Assembly: GCF_011745365.1 (NCBI RefSeq)
Contig: NW_024468910.1
Span: 3,376,068-3,440,067, forward strand
Direction of reading: 5' to 3'
Source of the DNA: Cryphonectria parasitica EP155
Taxonomy: Eukaryota > Ascomycota > Sordariomycetes > Diaporthales > Cryphonectriaceae
Length of the DNA: 64,000 nucleotides
Of the stretch, positions 1-12,831 are shown one piece after another. The translations under genes were made by a program, and so were the position numbers. The notes under the pieces were generated by a model. That model did not search any database. It was given only the letters and a program-made list of their open reading frames with translations, and had not been told where the DNA came from. Each line of letters begins with the position of its first letter. Within the stretch, counting starts at the first letter, position 1.

Positions 1-1304
1 ACCGCTTGTCCACAGCGCCATCGTGTGCATCGCCATCGACACTGTCATCGTCCTGGCCAAGACGTACTCGAGAGTGCAGATCGCAAAGCTGAAGTTCTGG
101 TGGGACGACTTTTGGATCATCGCGGCCTATATCCTCCTCATGCCGATCTGCGCCATCGGCCTGGCCATGGTGAGCGTGGAGGTGGCCTGGAGCGACGAGG
201 ACCGCATCATCTACGACCTGGACGAGAACGAGATCCTGCTCAAGTACATCTACGCCTTGATGCAGGTGCTGTTCGCCTCATATGCAGCCACCAGATACTC
301 CATCCTGGCCCTCTACCTGCGCATCTTCTCCGACCGGCGGCTGAGAATCGCCCTATGGGTCGTCATCACCATCGTCTCGCTGCAGTGGCTGGTCTTTGGT
401 ACCATATCGCTTTTTCAGTGCCTCCCGGTCCAGTCGTACTGGGATAAACATCTAACCGGCAACTGTGTTGACTATGACAAATTCTACCGTTCTGTCACCC
501 CTTTCAAGTAAGCTCTGACTCTTCCCAATCATCACGAAACCCTGATCCAACATTCTCAGCACTCTGTCAGCCTAGAATTCATCATGACTAATCTTGCTTG
601 CTTTCTCTCTCTTCCAGCATGGTCATCGATACCGCTCTGGTCGTGCTGCCTCTGCCGACAGTGTGGAAACTCAAGGCGACAAACACGCGCAAATGGGCAC
701 TGTCGCTCCTCTTTGGTGTCGGCATATCGGCTCTCGTCACCTCGTCCATCCGGCTGGTTGTGTACAACACCCACACCGCCGACTATATCGGCCCGTCATT
801 GACCAATGTCATGATCATGTGGTTGGTTATCGAGCCGTCGGTATACCTGATCGCGGCCTGTTTGCCTGCTATGCATGTGAGTCTTGTTTTCTCCCCCCCT
901 TCCTTTTTCTCTCTCCAACCTTCTTGCCATGCTGTATCTCTGCTGTGGGTTTTGGCCAAACGCTGACCCTAGAATTCTTGCATTCAATCTAGCATATCCT
1001 CGCAGCCGTAGTGCCACAAAGAGTAGCAGACTGGCTGTCGCAGCGCATGGGCCGGCTGTCGTCTTTCTCCACCGACGTGCTCACCCGGTCCAAGACGCGC
1101 AACATGTCGCTGACCAGCGACGATGCCGACTATGGCTGGGAGCTCACCAACAGCGCCTTTGCGGCCAGGACTGGAGTGCGGGCCTCACCGACCCAGGAGG
1201 ACAATACGGATTGGGGCGAGCTGAACAGGGCCATCGTTGTGACGAAGGAAGTCCATGTCGAGTACTCGCAGGAAGAGAGGATAGAAAGAATCATCGGGTT
1301 CTGA
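1..1304 (+). CDS. SAT4/Pth11-type integral membrane protein (rhodopsin domain), 5' partial
   Basis: The 3' part of a multi-pass membrane protein of the fungal SAT4/rhodopsin-domain family. The reading frame is already open at base 2. Exons are <1-507, 618-876 and 993-1304, with introns GTAAGC...CAG and GTGAGT...TAG; both joins keep the frame (the first split codon becomes AAC, the second join is between codons). Long hydrophobic segments alternate with short loops. The family-typical pattern is visible: SLFQC, then cysteines around NCVDYDKFY, then MVIDTALVVLPLPTVWKL. The tail after MHHILAAVVP is soluble and acidic. Members lie in the plasma membrane and some (Pth11) sense surface cues, but most have no known ligand. 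It is convergent with the P450 downstream. The family call is firm; the function is unknown. Confidence 0.85.
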
Positions 1305-2004
1305 CACTTACTTTATAATGAATACTATCTTGTGGCCAGGTGCTGCAAAAGCTAAAATTAATTCAAACCTAAAGTCATGGATACCTAGAGTACCTTTACG
1401 TACTTGATGGCTTTGTTGTCCACACAGTTGATAACAGCACATGCACTGACCATATTCAATGACCACCAAGCGGCTGAATTTACCTTACAGCCTGCACAGA
1501 GCATACTCGGGTGATAACAGCCCATCTCCAAGAAAGCCTGTTCAACCATCGTGTTGTCTTGTTTCGTATATTACTAGACAGCTTGCTCTCAACGAGTATG
1601 GAACAGCTTTTGAGCCAAAATGGAGTATTACCTTCTCAATGAGCAATTGCAGTCTTGTGCCTGGGTTCGACAACCTAAGACATTTCAACATCAGTGTCAT
1701 CCCTGCTATGAACAGCCAGGACTTGATGTGTCTTCTTGACTCGAGTCCATCAAAGTCGCGTCTGAAATTCCTCTGATGGTAAGTGGGCATTGCTACATTG
1801 CCCACTTGCATCTGGGTATTAGTGAGAAAGAAACATGTTTTATGTATATGTATAACTGAAATTGGTGTCTGTGTTACGAGGCCACTATGCCTATTCAACA
1901 GGACAAATATTTGAGACGTTGCAACAGCCACGTCAAGACATAGTTGTGAAGAAACAACACAAAGAGACAATCCTGCACAATCAGGACAGCCAATGGAGCG
2001 ACGT
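1305..2004. other. Convergent intergenic region, 700 bases
   Basis: Space between the stop of the SAT4-type gene and the last P450 exon, presumably holding both 3' UTRs. I see no conserved reading frame or RNA gene. Confidence 0.5.
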
Positions 2005-3975
2005 CTACACGGCAACTCTCCTGAACATAAGCTCCTTGGTTGGATCTGGAACAAGCTGGATGACAGTACAAGTTAGCCGCGGTTTTTAATAGCACAACAG
2101 TAATCACACGTGATTCATCACGGCGACGTGACGTCGGTCCAACTTACAGACTCTGCGAAAACAACGTTCTTATACCTCTCCGTCTCCCCGTCCACCATCT
2201 TGATATCATAGTCCAGCAGCGCCCGGCCGACAATCATCTTGATCTCGTTGGCGGCGAAGAACCTGCCCGGGCAGGCATGGCGGCCGTAGCCAAAGTTGAG
2301 GGAGACGGGCGATACGGTGACCAGCTGGTTGGCTGCGCCGACACTGGCTCTGTCGACGCCCTTGACCTCCTCGTTCTCGCGCAGGCGGGACCAGCGGAAG
2401 GCGTCAAACTTGTCTGGGTTCTCGACCATGTCCGGGTCATGCATCGTGTGGTACGAGGGCACCTCGATGATGCATCCTGCGGGTATGACCTGGCCGTTGG
2501 AGAGCACTATGGGCTTCAGGACCTTGCGGCTGAAGGAGGCTGTGTCGGGGGTGTGAGTAATTAGTATACAGAGAGGAGGCAGGATGAAGGAGGAAACTTG
2601 GTATGGAAAAGAAAGAAAAAATTGACTTACCCAGTGAAAGAGGATACACTCTCATAGACTCACGCAGAAAGCTATCCAGCTTCTTCATCTTCTGCAACGC
2701 GGCCGACGTGAAGGTGCCGTACTCCCTCAGAACACCCCGAATCTCCTCGCGCAGCTCGGGGATGAGCTCCGGCATGGCGGCGATGTTGTAGAAGGCATTC
2801 GTGGTGCTCAGCGTGGTTGTGTGGATTGCAGCAAAGGTCAGGCCCAGCTGGATCTCGGTGAGCTCCTGGTCGTCCTGCTCGCCGTACTTGGACTGGCCGT
2901 CATCCAGGATCCATTGCATGATGTCGTCTGGCTTCTGGAAGTCTGGGTCCTCCTTCATCGCCTTTTTCCTAGCCTCGATCATGGGCTTGATGAAGGTGTA
3001 GCTGTTCTGCTGGCGCTGGCGGAGCTTTTCGACCTCGGGCAGCTTGAAGGTCGTGACATCACGTTTGGAGGGTTTCAATTGGCTGATGGCATTTACGGCA
3101 CTCATCAGGTCTAGCGTGTAGTTGATGCCCATGTCGATGTACTCCTCGGTGCGGCAGAGCTCGGGGCCGACAAAGATGCGTCCAGAGACCTTGCTGACGA
3201 CGCGCAGGAGGTGCTTGTTCAGCGGCACCGCAGTGAACTCCTTGGATTGTGGGAACTCTTCCTGGAAGGCTAGATCAACCTCTTCAGCAATGACGGGGTT
3301 CAAGCGGCCTGTCGTTTGTCCTTGTCAGCCAAATGCATCGTTGTAAGGCCTATGTATATTTGTACAAGACAATGACTTACTGAGGCTCGGAGTTAGATCC
3401 CTCTTGACGACGTGAGGGACAATTGCCCGGTCTGATCGTATGTTGGTGTACCTTGGGTGCATAATCTGCCAACTTCTTTTCAGCTCGTTATGCCTTGCGA
3501 AAAAAGAGAGATTTCGGGAGGTCCAGGCAAGACATACATCTTCGATGGCGCCACTGAAGCTGAGAACATCATCGGGCAAATCCTTTAGCTCTCGCAGGAA
3601 CAGAGGGTCGACAACAATCACATGGGACTCTATAATTCATTGAAGCGATTAAGGAGGAAGAGGTCAGCAATGGGCATTCGCGCTCGTATTGCCTTGTGCG
3701 TTCTCACCTCTTGACGAAGTAATCCTGAACAAGCTGTTCTTGAACTTCTGGTATCCATCTGCGTAGATTGCCTTGGCATCTTGCATAAAAGCCACCCTGC
3801 GCTTGTTCTCGTCACCAATGTCGCTACCGGCGAAAGGTATTTTAGACAGAGGGTCCTGCTTGAACAGTAACTGAAGGAGCCACGTGCCCACGAGGGCCAG
3901 AAGTGTGGTCAAGATGAAGGGCCATTTGGTCGACAGGCCCTCTATCGAGCCCGAAGCGAGTTCACCAAGAGCCAT
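2005..3975 (-). CDS. Cytochrome P450 monooxygenase (ent-kaurene oxidase-like group)
   Basis: A membrane-anchored fungal P450 of 545 residues that would hydroxylate or oxidise a small, probably terpenoid-like, substrate using an ER reductase. Exons on the minus strand are 3975-3708, 3629-3381, 3308-2631, 2539-2148 and 2055-2005. All introns are GT-AG, 72-92 bases long, and the frame holds throughout. One hydrophobic anchor lies near residues 18-37. The I-helix reads AAIHTTTLSTT, the ExxR motif is E389-R392 (FLRESMR), and the haem loop is FGYGRHACPG with Cys488. The last exon supplies the conserved ending LVPDPTKELMFRRV; without it the frame would run to a spurious stop at 2118. The motif style resembles CYP503/CYP68 enzymes, which is similarity only, not proof of substrate. 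No terpene cyclase lies nearby. Confidence 0.93.
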
Positions 3976-6105
3976 CGTGATGATCTATGCAAGAGTCCGG
4001 GTATCTGGAGTGGGGGAGGGCGGGGTTAGGTGAGTATTGTTGCTCTCGAGGGTGCAGTTCGTCCAGTGTATATGACAGCACGTCTAATGCAACTCAAGAA
4101 TGAACGACGTGGGGGGTTGGTCGTTTGCGAAAGACTAACGGTCTAATTCTGGGGTTTTGGACCCTTTATTAATACCAGTCGAGTCGGCCTTGTCCACATA
4201 TCTTTGAGGTGCATCGGTAAAGTCAAACAGTCCGTTGCTGCATAACGCATCTCCGCACTCTCAAGTCAACAAGTATGGGACGGGCCGTATGCTAATCAAT
4301 ATCGAACATTGACTTGGAATTTAGGCCAGGTATGGGACCCCCCCTTTTCTTCTCCCCCCACTTCAGAGCCCTAGAGCCCTAGACGCACTATTTTTCACAT
4401 GAGTCTCCTCAAGGTTACCACCGAGGGCGAATTGTACGAGGATGCGGGGAGGTACCATAGTAGGCATCGCTATTAAGCGCCCAAAGTGCTTCAGATCTGC
4501 CGGCTGGTTTCATTATGTCAAATACGGTTGCGAGAGAGAACAATTGTGCTCACCAAGGGGAGCAACAACGTATTCGTAATCGTATCAAGTCGCATGCACA
4601 CACCCTGGCAAAGCACACCAAAGGATGGATCTGCATCTCGACTGCTATGGTAGGACAATGACTAGCATATCTGGGGATAAATTGGCCACCACAATTTCGA
4701 GCGACTACTGCACAGATGAACGGCGAAAATCGAAGAGTGGATGCCTACTTAGGCAGGTATGCGGGCGGACGTGCCTCGCTTGACTCCAAGTGTAGGACTA
4801 ACCAATCACCTCTCTGAAATTACCGAACACATGCAGCTGTGCTTGCATTATCGGCAAGCACGAGCTTTCAACCAGACGGTATGACGCGGGTGGGTGTAGT
4901 GTATGGCAAGAAAGCCGGGCTGCTTAAGGAATGGGGGTTCTCAAAGCCGTCCCGAATTGTTTCGCTGGGGACTTGTTCGCTTTTTGGTGTGAGATCAACG
5001 GAGTCCGCCTAGTATCCGAGCAATCGATTCACGAAACTTCGTGAGCGTGATGAAGATTCCAGGAGACCTCATCTTAGCACGTTGAGCCTATGTTGCAACC
5101 GAGGAATGGCGTTGGAGGGCTTCCAGACTGAGGTGACGAATTCTCCATCACCACCTGCCGGAACGGTCCACTTGGTTGCTACAAGCCTCGGCTGATGCTA
5201 AGTCCATGCGGGCCGGGAGTTGGCCTCGCCAGTGTGGTCTGCCTCTGGAAATGATCAAATGGAGAGCTTGCTGTAACAATGATGAATTTTATGTGTTGTA
5301 GTTTGTTGCTGATGTCGATTTTTGGTTGAAAAGGCCAAGTCTGAGTGAGGCTAGGGCGGGCTAGCAAAGACCATCAAGTGTGGAGGTCGGGTATGGCTCT
5401 TTCCGACCCGCTACAATCCAAATTCGTTAGTGGATCATCCAGGCTTGAGGTCTGTGCCTTGCACCGGCAATTTGCCCACCTCATCTTTCTCTTCCTGTTC
5501 CTTTTCCAGGTGCCAATGTAGAGAGGCATCTAGACGGCTCAAGAACAGGTTCGACTGACTGCTGGTCTCGAGTCAAATTGAGAATGTGCTTGTCATCAAA
5601 GAGTGCCCACAACACAAGACTGAAATCAGATCGGAGCTTGCAGCAAGCCTCGATCTCTGAGTTTCCATCTACCGAGAATGCATGACTGCAAGACTGATAG
5701 TGCGATGGGGCGGGGAAGACAACGTTCATGGGGAACGCAAGGTACAACAGACCTTGAAGACCCTTGTGGCATTAATTGCTGCTGCGACTTAGCTCATTGG
5801 CACTTGGCTTCCTAGAGCCTTGGCAATTTTGTGCAAGAGTACTTGAAGTGCCTAGGGAACTACATTCCCGGATTACCTAAGCATTTCTTACCTATTTGCC
5901 TGCCGCCTGCCGGTGGCACCTGCAGCAGGCAGAGCTCCCATTGCGACAGCTTCCAGCATCATCCATCAACACCCAAAAAATCCCCAGCAGCCATCTTCAT
6001 TTCCACCAACACCCCAGGCCGTACGCATTTTCGTCGATTTCCCTAACCACCGAAGATCGTCCGCTTTCCATCGAACTTCCTCTCCTCACCAATTTATCAG
6101 TCAAA
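3976..6105. other. Divergent intergenic region between P450 and RPN5, 2.1 kb
   Basis: Contains the two promoters. Only short reading frames without family features occur. The last 200 bases before RPN5 are rich in C and T, as is usual for fungal leaders. Confidence 0.5.
4164..4174 (-). promoter_or_regulatory. Possible TATA element of the P450 gene
   Basis: Reads TATTAATAAAG on the minus strand, about 190 bases upstream of the P450 start codon. It is the only strong TATA-like word close to this gene; assignment is by position and sequence only. Confidence 0.35.
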
Positions 6106-7754
6106 ATGGCCAACACCTCGTTGAGACCAGACAAGGACTTCACCAAGGAGGTTGACCAGCAGATTCCCCAGGCCGAACTGCTTGCCAAGGTGCGTTGTAT
6201 TGCGGATGAAGAGGGCCAACGCATTTCCGGACTATACGGAGCGCTAACCATGGGCTCTCGTGCCTCAGACCAACCTACAAGGTGCCATCGAGCAGCTTGG
6301 CCTCCTGGAGAAGCAGACACGTCAGGTAAGTCAAGGGTGTACCCTGAGCGACTGTTCTTTTCCCCTTCTCACATGCTTGGTTCGTTCTAATCAAATATAT
6401 GGTATATTGTATCAGGCCTCCGATCTTGCGTCTACATCCCGCCTTCTTATTGCCATCGTAACACTCTGCAAGACCGCTGGCGACTGGGATCTCCTCACAG
6501 ACCAGGTCACCATCCTCTCCAAGAAACATGGCCAGCTCAAGCAGGCGACCCAGAAGATGGTGCAGTCTGTCATCGACTTCCTGGGTGACATCTCTAGCAT
6601 CGACAGGAAAGTTCAGGTCATAGAGACCTTGCGCACAGTCACCGAGGGCAAGATCTTTGTCGAGGTCGAGCGAGCCCGTGTTACCAAGATCCTGTCCGAC
6701 CTGAAGAAGGACCACTACGGCGATGTCAAGGCCGCCCGCGACATTCTGTGTGAGCTGCAGGTGGAGACATTCGGGTCTATGGACCGCAAGGAGAAGACGG
6801 AGTTCATCCTCGACCAGGTTGCCCTCTGCATACAGACACAAGACTGGACCCAGGCAGGCATCCTCAGTAGAAAGATCAGCACCAAGTACCTGCAGAGTGC
6901 CGGCGACGCCACACCCTTGAAACTGCGATACTACGAGCAACAGGTCCTCCTGGCCAAGAGCGAAGACAGATACCTGGATGCGTGCAAGCACTACCGAGAG
7001 GTTCTCGACATCCCCTCTGTACAGGAAGACCAGACTCTCTTCAAAGCGGTACGTTATTGAAGGCGTGGTTTCCCCTTTGTATCCCCACCACCACCGCCAG
7101 CTTGGCTGTGGATTCTGGACAATTGACTGACTGACCGTCGCGGCGCAGACCCTCGCACGCATCATCTACTTTGCAGTCCTGGCTCCTCACGACAATGAGC
7201 AGCATGACCTGATGCACCGCATCAAGGCGGACGCGCGCAACTCTCAGGTGCCCCTAGAGGCCAAGCTCCTGGAGGAATTCACAGTGCAGGAACTGATGCG
7301 GTGGCCCAACGTCGAGCAGATCTATGGGCCACACCTTTGCCAGACCGACATCTTTGATGCCCAGCTCGGTGCTTCTGGGGACCCCAAGGCCAACCAGCGC
7401 TGGCAGGACCTGCGCAAGCGGGTCATCGAGCACAATGTGCGCGTGATCGCCAAGTATTACACCCGCATCCGGATGGACCGCCTCACACAGCACCTGGACC
7501 TCAGCGAGGACGAGACAGAGAAGTACATCAGCGAGCTCGTGACGTCTAAGATGGTCCATGCCCGCATCGACCGTCCCGCCCGTGTCGTGAGCTTTGCCAA
7601 GCCAAGGAGCGTCGACGACGTCCTAAACGAGTGGAGCTACAATATGAAGGACCTGCTCAACCACCTGGGCAAGATTGAGCACCTCATTACGAAGGACGAG
7701 ATGATGGCCAGCATACAGCCGTCGGGAAAGAAGGCTGCTCAGAACAAGGCTTAA
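6106..7754 (+). CDS. RPN5: 26S proteasome regulatory subunit RPN5 (PSMD12), lid
   Basis: A scaffold subunit of the 19S regulatory particle lid, needed for assembly of the proteasome that degrades ubiquitinated proteins. Exons are 6106-6189, 6269-6325, 6416-7048 and 7149-7754, all joined between codons by GT-AG introns of 79-100 bases, giving 459 residues, the normal size. The protein is helical throughout (TPR-like repeats). The C-terminal PCI domain, roughly residues 290-430, includes the winged-helix stretch around TQHLDLSEDETEKYISELV. The C-terminal region also carries the RPN5-like segment LRKRVIEHNVRVIAKYYTRI. The start is the first ATG after a pyrimidine-rich leader (TCAAAATGGC). Ribosomal, COP9 and eIF3 PCI proteins are relatives, but the length and the N-terminal sequence fit RPN5 best. 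Confidence 0.97.
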
Positions 7755-8461
7755 GGAGAGGATCTGTCAGATGACCTGGGGCTTTGTGTGTGTGGGTTGG
7801 TGGGTTATGAATTGGACCAGATGTTAGGCGTTCGGATAGACCTGGGAGCATTTTCTATAGTCTCAGGGGCGGAACTGGCAATTACGAGCAACATGGCATT
7901 ATCATAATGACATAATGGTTTGACCTTGTAGTAAGAAGTATTACCGTCTGTAAGGGAAAAAGTACTTGCTTCTATGCGGGGTTTGCCTCTGTGGCCCGTG
8001 ACATGAGACCTTTCGCAAGGAAGACTGTGCCCAGGGCGGATCGTTCTGGCGCGGGTGAATGACAAACGACAAGACGTGATAGCCAGTCAAGCATGAAATA
8101 GTTGCAGCACTTATATTCTTCCCCAGGGCCTGCTGCTTTGTCCTTGAAGACCCGGGTAGAAGGCCGTATGGTCGTAGGTCCCTCCGGTGCGGGCCGCTTA
8201 CGGAGCACGAGTCGCGCGGATGTCGTTCGGCCGGTGGATCCTGGAACATTGGACTCCCCTCCCCGGTGAAACCCGGTCTTTTGCGCGCCTGTTGCGGCTT
8301 CATCTCACTCAATCCTTTCTCGACCTCGCTCATCCATTCGACTCACTCAACTCACAGCACGCGCCACCTTGATGTACGCCGTCTCGAGACTTGGGCGGCC
8401 CTATCTCAACTCAAGACAGAAATCCTCGTTCTTGTATATTTCCTGCCGGTGTTACACAATC
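7755..8461. other. Intergenic region RPN5 to FSH hydrolase
   Basis: Probably the RPN5 3' UTR and the promoter of the next gene. No credible gene on either strand. Confidence 0.5.
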
Positions 8462-9451
8462 ATGGCCGACGTGGGTGCCTCGGCTCAGAAGCCCAAGGAC
8501 GATGGTATGAGGGAGGTCAGAATACTGATGCTCCATGGTAAGATGAGTCTAGTTCCCTATTCCTCTCTCTCTCTCCGTCCCTCTCTCTTTCTCATTCATC
8601 AGCCTTTATGAAGTGTCAACTTCACTTCTTCAACAAGCTCTCAAAACGTCTTATTGCCCTTACAACAACAAGGGAACCGAAAGAAAAAAAAACCCCAAAA
8701 AAAAAAACCATCTAACACCACTAATCCCCTAGGATACACTCAATCCGGCCCTCTCTTCCACGCCAAAACCCGCGCCCTCGAGAAACTCCTCATAAAATCC
8801 CTCGCCCCTCTCAAGATCAGGCCCACCCTCCTCTACCCCACGGGTCCCAACCGCCTCTCGCCCAGGGACATCCCAGGCTACGCACCCTCCGAGGGCGGGG
8901 CCGCCGCAGGCGAGGAGACCGAGACGGACGCATGGGCCTGGTTCCGCAAGGACGAGGCGACGGGGTCGTACCGTCTGCTGCGCGAGGGCATGGACAGCGT
9001 GGCGCGCGCGATCCGAGAGGAAGGGGGTGGGCGCGTGGACGGCGTCGTGGGGTTCTCGCAGGGCGGCGCCGTGGCGGCGATGCTGGCGTCTGCGCTGGAG
9101 AGGCAGCGCGAGGCGACGACGGCAGAGGCGGAGGAGTGGCTTGCCCCGCTGCGAGAGGCCAACGGCGGGCGCCCTCTCAAGTTCGCGGTCGTGTACAGCG
9201 GGTTCTTTGCGCCGCCTGGGGACCTGGCGTGGCTGTATGAGCCGCGCGTGAGGACGCCGACGCTGCACTACATCGGCAGCCTGGACACGGTGGTCGAGGA
9301 AGGGCGGAGCCGGGGGCTGGTGGCGCGGTGTGAGGATCCTGTGGTTGTGGTGCACCCTGGGGGTCACTATGTGCCGGTGAGCAAGGAGTGGGTGACGCCG
9401 CTGGTTGGGTTCGTGAGGAGGTGGTGTGAGGATGATGCGGATGAGAGCTGA
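8462..9451 (+). CDS. FSH-family serine hydrolase (alpha/beta hydrolase)
   Basis: A 264-residue protein of the FSH1/OVCA2 family of serine hydrolases; the physiological substrate is unknown for most members. Exons are 8462-8537 and 8733-9451, with a 195-base intron (GTAAGA...TAG) and a split Gly codon inside the diagnostic segment MLHGYTQSGPLF. The catalytic triad is visible: Ser134 in GFSQGG, Asp210 in GSLDTVV and His237 in HPGGHYVP. A segment with many charged residues before the nucleophile (ETDAWAWFRKD) is usual for the fungal family. The chosen ATG has a good context (AATCATGGCC). An in-frame ATG at 8372 would add 30 residues rich in Arg, Ser and Tyr without acidic residues, which could be a mitochondrial presequence. 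The gene is convergent with the transporter that follows. Confidence 0.9.
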
Positions 9452-9954
9452 GTGGGGGGTGGTGGTTCGTAAGACCTCGGTCTGCTTCAAGATAACCTGC
9501 ATAGACTCCCCCCCCCCCCCCAAAATATGATGGGCCTTTTCAGACGAGAGAACTCGAATACATGCATATGAATAAGTATTTTGCCATTGTGTTCGAATTT
9601 CTACAAGCTCATGCCCACGGCCAAATCAGTCTTGAAGCTTCATGTCCAGAAGACAAGCTATACATTATCCTCACCAACCTGCCCCTGAAGCCTCACATTC
9701 ATCAACACCACATCGTGGCGAGCTCGTGTGAAATCCTCCGTCCTCTTAACGCCTACAGCATGTCATCCCGAACCAGCATGTCGTGACAAAGCAAATGTTG
9801 GATCCACCTGGTATGACAAAGAGAAAAACGCCAACCCTATGCTTCCAGTGGCTTCCGATCTTCCTCCGCGTGTTCAGTCGCTCTTCGAGACGACAACATA
9901 CATGGTAAATATGTGTGTGTAAATATACATATGCGTATAGTAATTCACAATGGC
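9452..9954. other. Convergent intergenic region, 503 bases
   Basis: 3' UTR space of the hydrolase and the transporter. It holds a run of 14 C at 9508-9521 and no gene. Confidence 0.5.
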
Positions 9955-11802
9955 TTAGTGAGCCACCGTAAAGAAGGCGTTCAGGATCAAGCACACCACC
10001 ATGACACAGATACCATAGATGGCCAGACATAATGCCAACTGTCGCAAGAGGCCGTGCTCAATATGCTCTAGATCCCACCTCCACCTCTTCCGCAGCCGCG
10101 TCCACCTGGTTTGAAGGACGCTCCTGCTCGACCGGACGCTCCTGGAAGGCTCTAAGACGCCAGAGCCACTGGGCGCAAAGCCTGCATCAGGCTCATCATC
10201 GCTCTCGCTGTTTGCGGCATCCACGTCGTCATCCTCCTTGGCGAGCCGCTGATGGTGGATGCTGTCTGGGTCACTGATCTTGTAGTAGAACAGCCCCGGG
10301 AGAATAAAGCTGATGGAGGTAGAGCCCGTGGCACCGACGTACGCAAGCACGCGGTCGAGTTGGGACACAGTCAGCGCGGTGATGTACGAGAGCACAATGA
10401 TGAAGGTGGTGAGCAGGGCGAAACGGAACTCCGAGATGCTTGCCACAGGCGCTCCATGGCTGTCGGTCTGCACCGCGGCGGTGGGGAGCATGCTGTGGCC
10501 GTTGGAAGAGTGCTCTCGGTTGTTGGAGCGGTTCGGTCGCCACTTCAGGACCGCGTCGAGGGACGCTCGGCAGGGGTGGACCTGCAGTGGCACGCTGAAC
10601 ATGACGAGAATGACGATGGCGGCTTTGCCGATGGTCGAGGCGATAGATGGCGGGTACATGCTGACGATGTTGCCTAGGACGTCGTTGCCAAATGTAAAAT
10701 AGCCAGTGATGGCCACCAGGACGTAGATGCTGGCTGCGGAGCCAATACTGGTGGAGATAACGCCAACGATGCTACCTGGTGAGTTATCCTTGATCTCGTT
10801 GAGAACGGAGAACATCTACTTTCATGTTAGCCATGCTTAAAAAGAAGAAAAAAATGTAAGAAAAAGAGGAGTCACGTCTGGAGTGTGCAGCAAAGGCCAG
10901 ACTTACGTTTTGGTGGCATGTATATGCAAACACCACCACTGGCAGACTGCTCAAAAAAGCAATCGGACCGTTCCAATGAATGATGTTGACTTCCCCCCGG
11001 TTCTCGATCGAGTCCGAGGCAAAATGATAGACAACCAATATGATCAGATATCCGATAGAAATCAGGGCAATGACGCTTGTGTACTTGAGCGAGTCCAGTC
11101 TCCGCAGGAAACTCAACGGTATGATCACCAGCATGAAGGCTGTGATCCAAAAGTGGCGGTCCATCAGGAAGGGATATGCATCCGCATTCGTGTTGAATCC
11201 CCTCATGACCCCCGGCATCAGATCCCCAATGATGATCAGGTACGAGACCCCCACCCCGAAACACTTGACAGCAATGGCAGCATCGAAGATAACGGCGGCG
11301 TTCGGGTAGGTGAGTTGTGACAGCGCGAAGAAGGAGGAGCTCCCTCTGTCGAGATAGCGGGCGCATCTCGACTGCAGGTAGAGGCCGAAGGCGGATGTGA
11401 GGCCCGACCAGATTATTATGATTGTTCCCAATAACATTCCCATCTGTGACATAGCGTGTGGCATGGCGAGCGTCCCGGCGCCAACGATCGTGTTCAGGAG
11501 GTTGATATTACTCGAGAGCATGGAGGCCTGGCCACCGCCCCCTTCCTTGGGGCTGCGCCCTCGTCTTGGTCTACCCAGCACACAAAAGAGATAGTCAGTA
11601 CCAAGTCTTCTCCCCCGCGACAATGCAGAGGCGACTAGAACGACAACATGTTCCTGCAAGAGAAGACACTTTCTCTGGATTGTCGCAACACATATCCTTC
11701 TTCAACCAAGAGCAGAGGCAGAGGACATCTAGCATACCGTGCCATATCTCCGGGGTCAGAGCCGGATGCAGTTCCATCAGAGAAAGTCGAGTAGTTCGTC
11801 AT
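9955..11802 (-). CDS. Vacuolar amino-acid transporter, AVT family (SLC38-like)
   Basis: A multi-pass amino acid/proton transporter of the AAAP family, 529 residues. Yeast AVT5-AVT7 are the nearest type and move amino acids across the vacuole membrane. Exons on the minus strand are 11802-11738, 11570-10907 and 10815-9955 (introns of 167 and 91 bases, frame kept). The first exon gives a short cytosolic start, MTNYSTFSDGTASGSD. The first membrane segment has the family signature NLLNTIVGAGTLAMPHAM. Another conserved stretch, CHQNMFSVLNE, is formed exactly across the second splice, which confirms it. About 11 hydrophobic helices are visible. A long acidic and Ser-rich cytosolic loop (around EDDDVDAANSESDDEPD) precedes the last helix. 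It diverges from RO-10. Direction of transport and substrate range are not shown by sequence. Confidence 0.92.
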
Positions 11803-12831
11803 AGCACTCGTACCGCAGCGCAGGCAGCCAGATACATCCGGCGCAAGGGAAAGTCCAGGTAGAATTTCGCAATGTCAGGTCGGCGTTCGTTGTGGCCTTT
11901 TGGAGGGGGGGAGGGGGTTCTCGCTCTGGTCTGTCGCCTGCTTCGGAGGCCTAAGAGAGAGGGGTCGCTTCAAAGGGTCGCGATCGGATGTGGCGATGAT
12001 GTAGTAAGGCAGTTGTCGACACCGAGGACGAAGGAAGAGGAACAGGAAGACGTCGTTAGGTTGTTGAACAAAGATCCAACAGAGTAAAGTTGGTCGGGAC
12101 GTGAACCGGCCTTTTGCCCCGGCGCTGGTAAACCGGCAACGCTAGACAGCGAACTTAACGCCTTCCTTATTCCCACACCTGGCCCAGTTGAGGGCCTGGT
12201 CGGGTGACGGCTGGCCTAGACCCAGAATTTTGTTGACGTGATATCAAAGCAAGACACAGTCAGCAGTCCAGATAAAGGAAGTAGTATATACGATAACAAA
12301 AAAGGAAGAAGCCGCCAAAAAGGGAATCAGAGCAGGCTGATGCTGGTCAGCATGCTTCAGGCAAGCTGCTGACCTGGAAAGAAAATCAGAGAAGAGTCAA
12401 GTTGCATGTTGACCTGGCTTTGTGGCCAATTTCAACCGTCAGCCAATGCAGATTGCACCAAAGCAAAAGAAAGACCCTCAAGGTGTAACGCCCCCGTTCT
12501 CCCCACACACAAACACACACTATACCCACAGTGAGACGGGGCAGTGGCCAGGGGGCCAGGTTGGCAAAGCTCGGCCCAGGGACCCCCGATCTGACGTAAG
12601 GAGAAGCCCTGAGCACTCTCAGGTACTTACAGTACTTGTCAGTGTGTTGTCAATGAACCCTGGCTTCCACTAGCCAATCCACTGCAGACGCGTTAATGGA
12701 GGAACAGCTCGCTATCACCACGCGACATCTCCACAACTTGTCGCCATTAGGGACAGCACCTTGAAGCGAAGACCATTGGTCTCATCGAAAGCTCAAACAA
12801 GTCTCATTCCAAGGCCGGGATTCAACTCAAA
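11803..12831. other. Divergent promoter region AVT / RO-10
   Basis: About 1 kb between two start codons. It includes one TACAGTAC element at 12628-12635. No gene is supported. Confidence 0.5.

Noticed and set aside
2118..2147. P450 C-terminus ending in SWTDVTSP at the stop at 2118
   Set aside because: This is intron read-through; the downstream exon gives the conserved ending.
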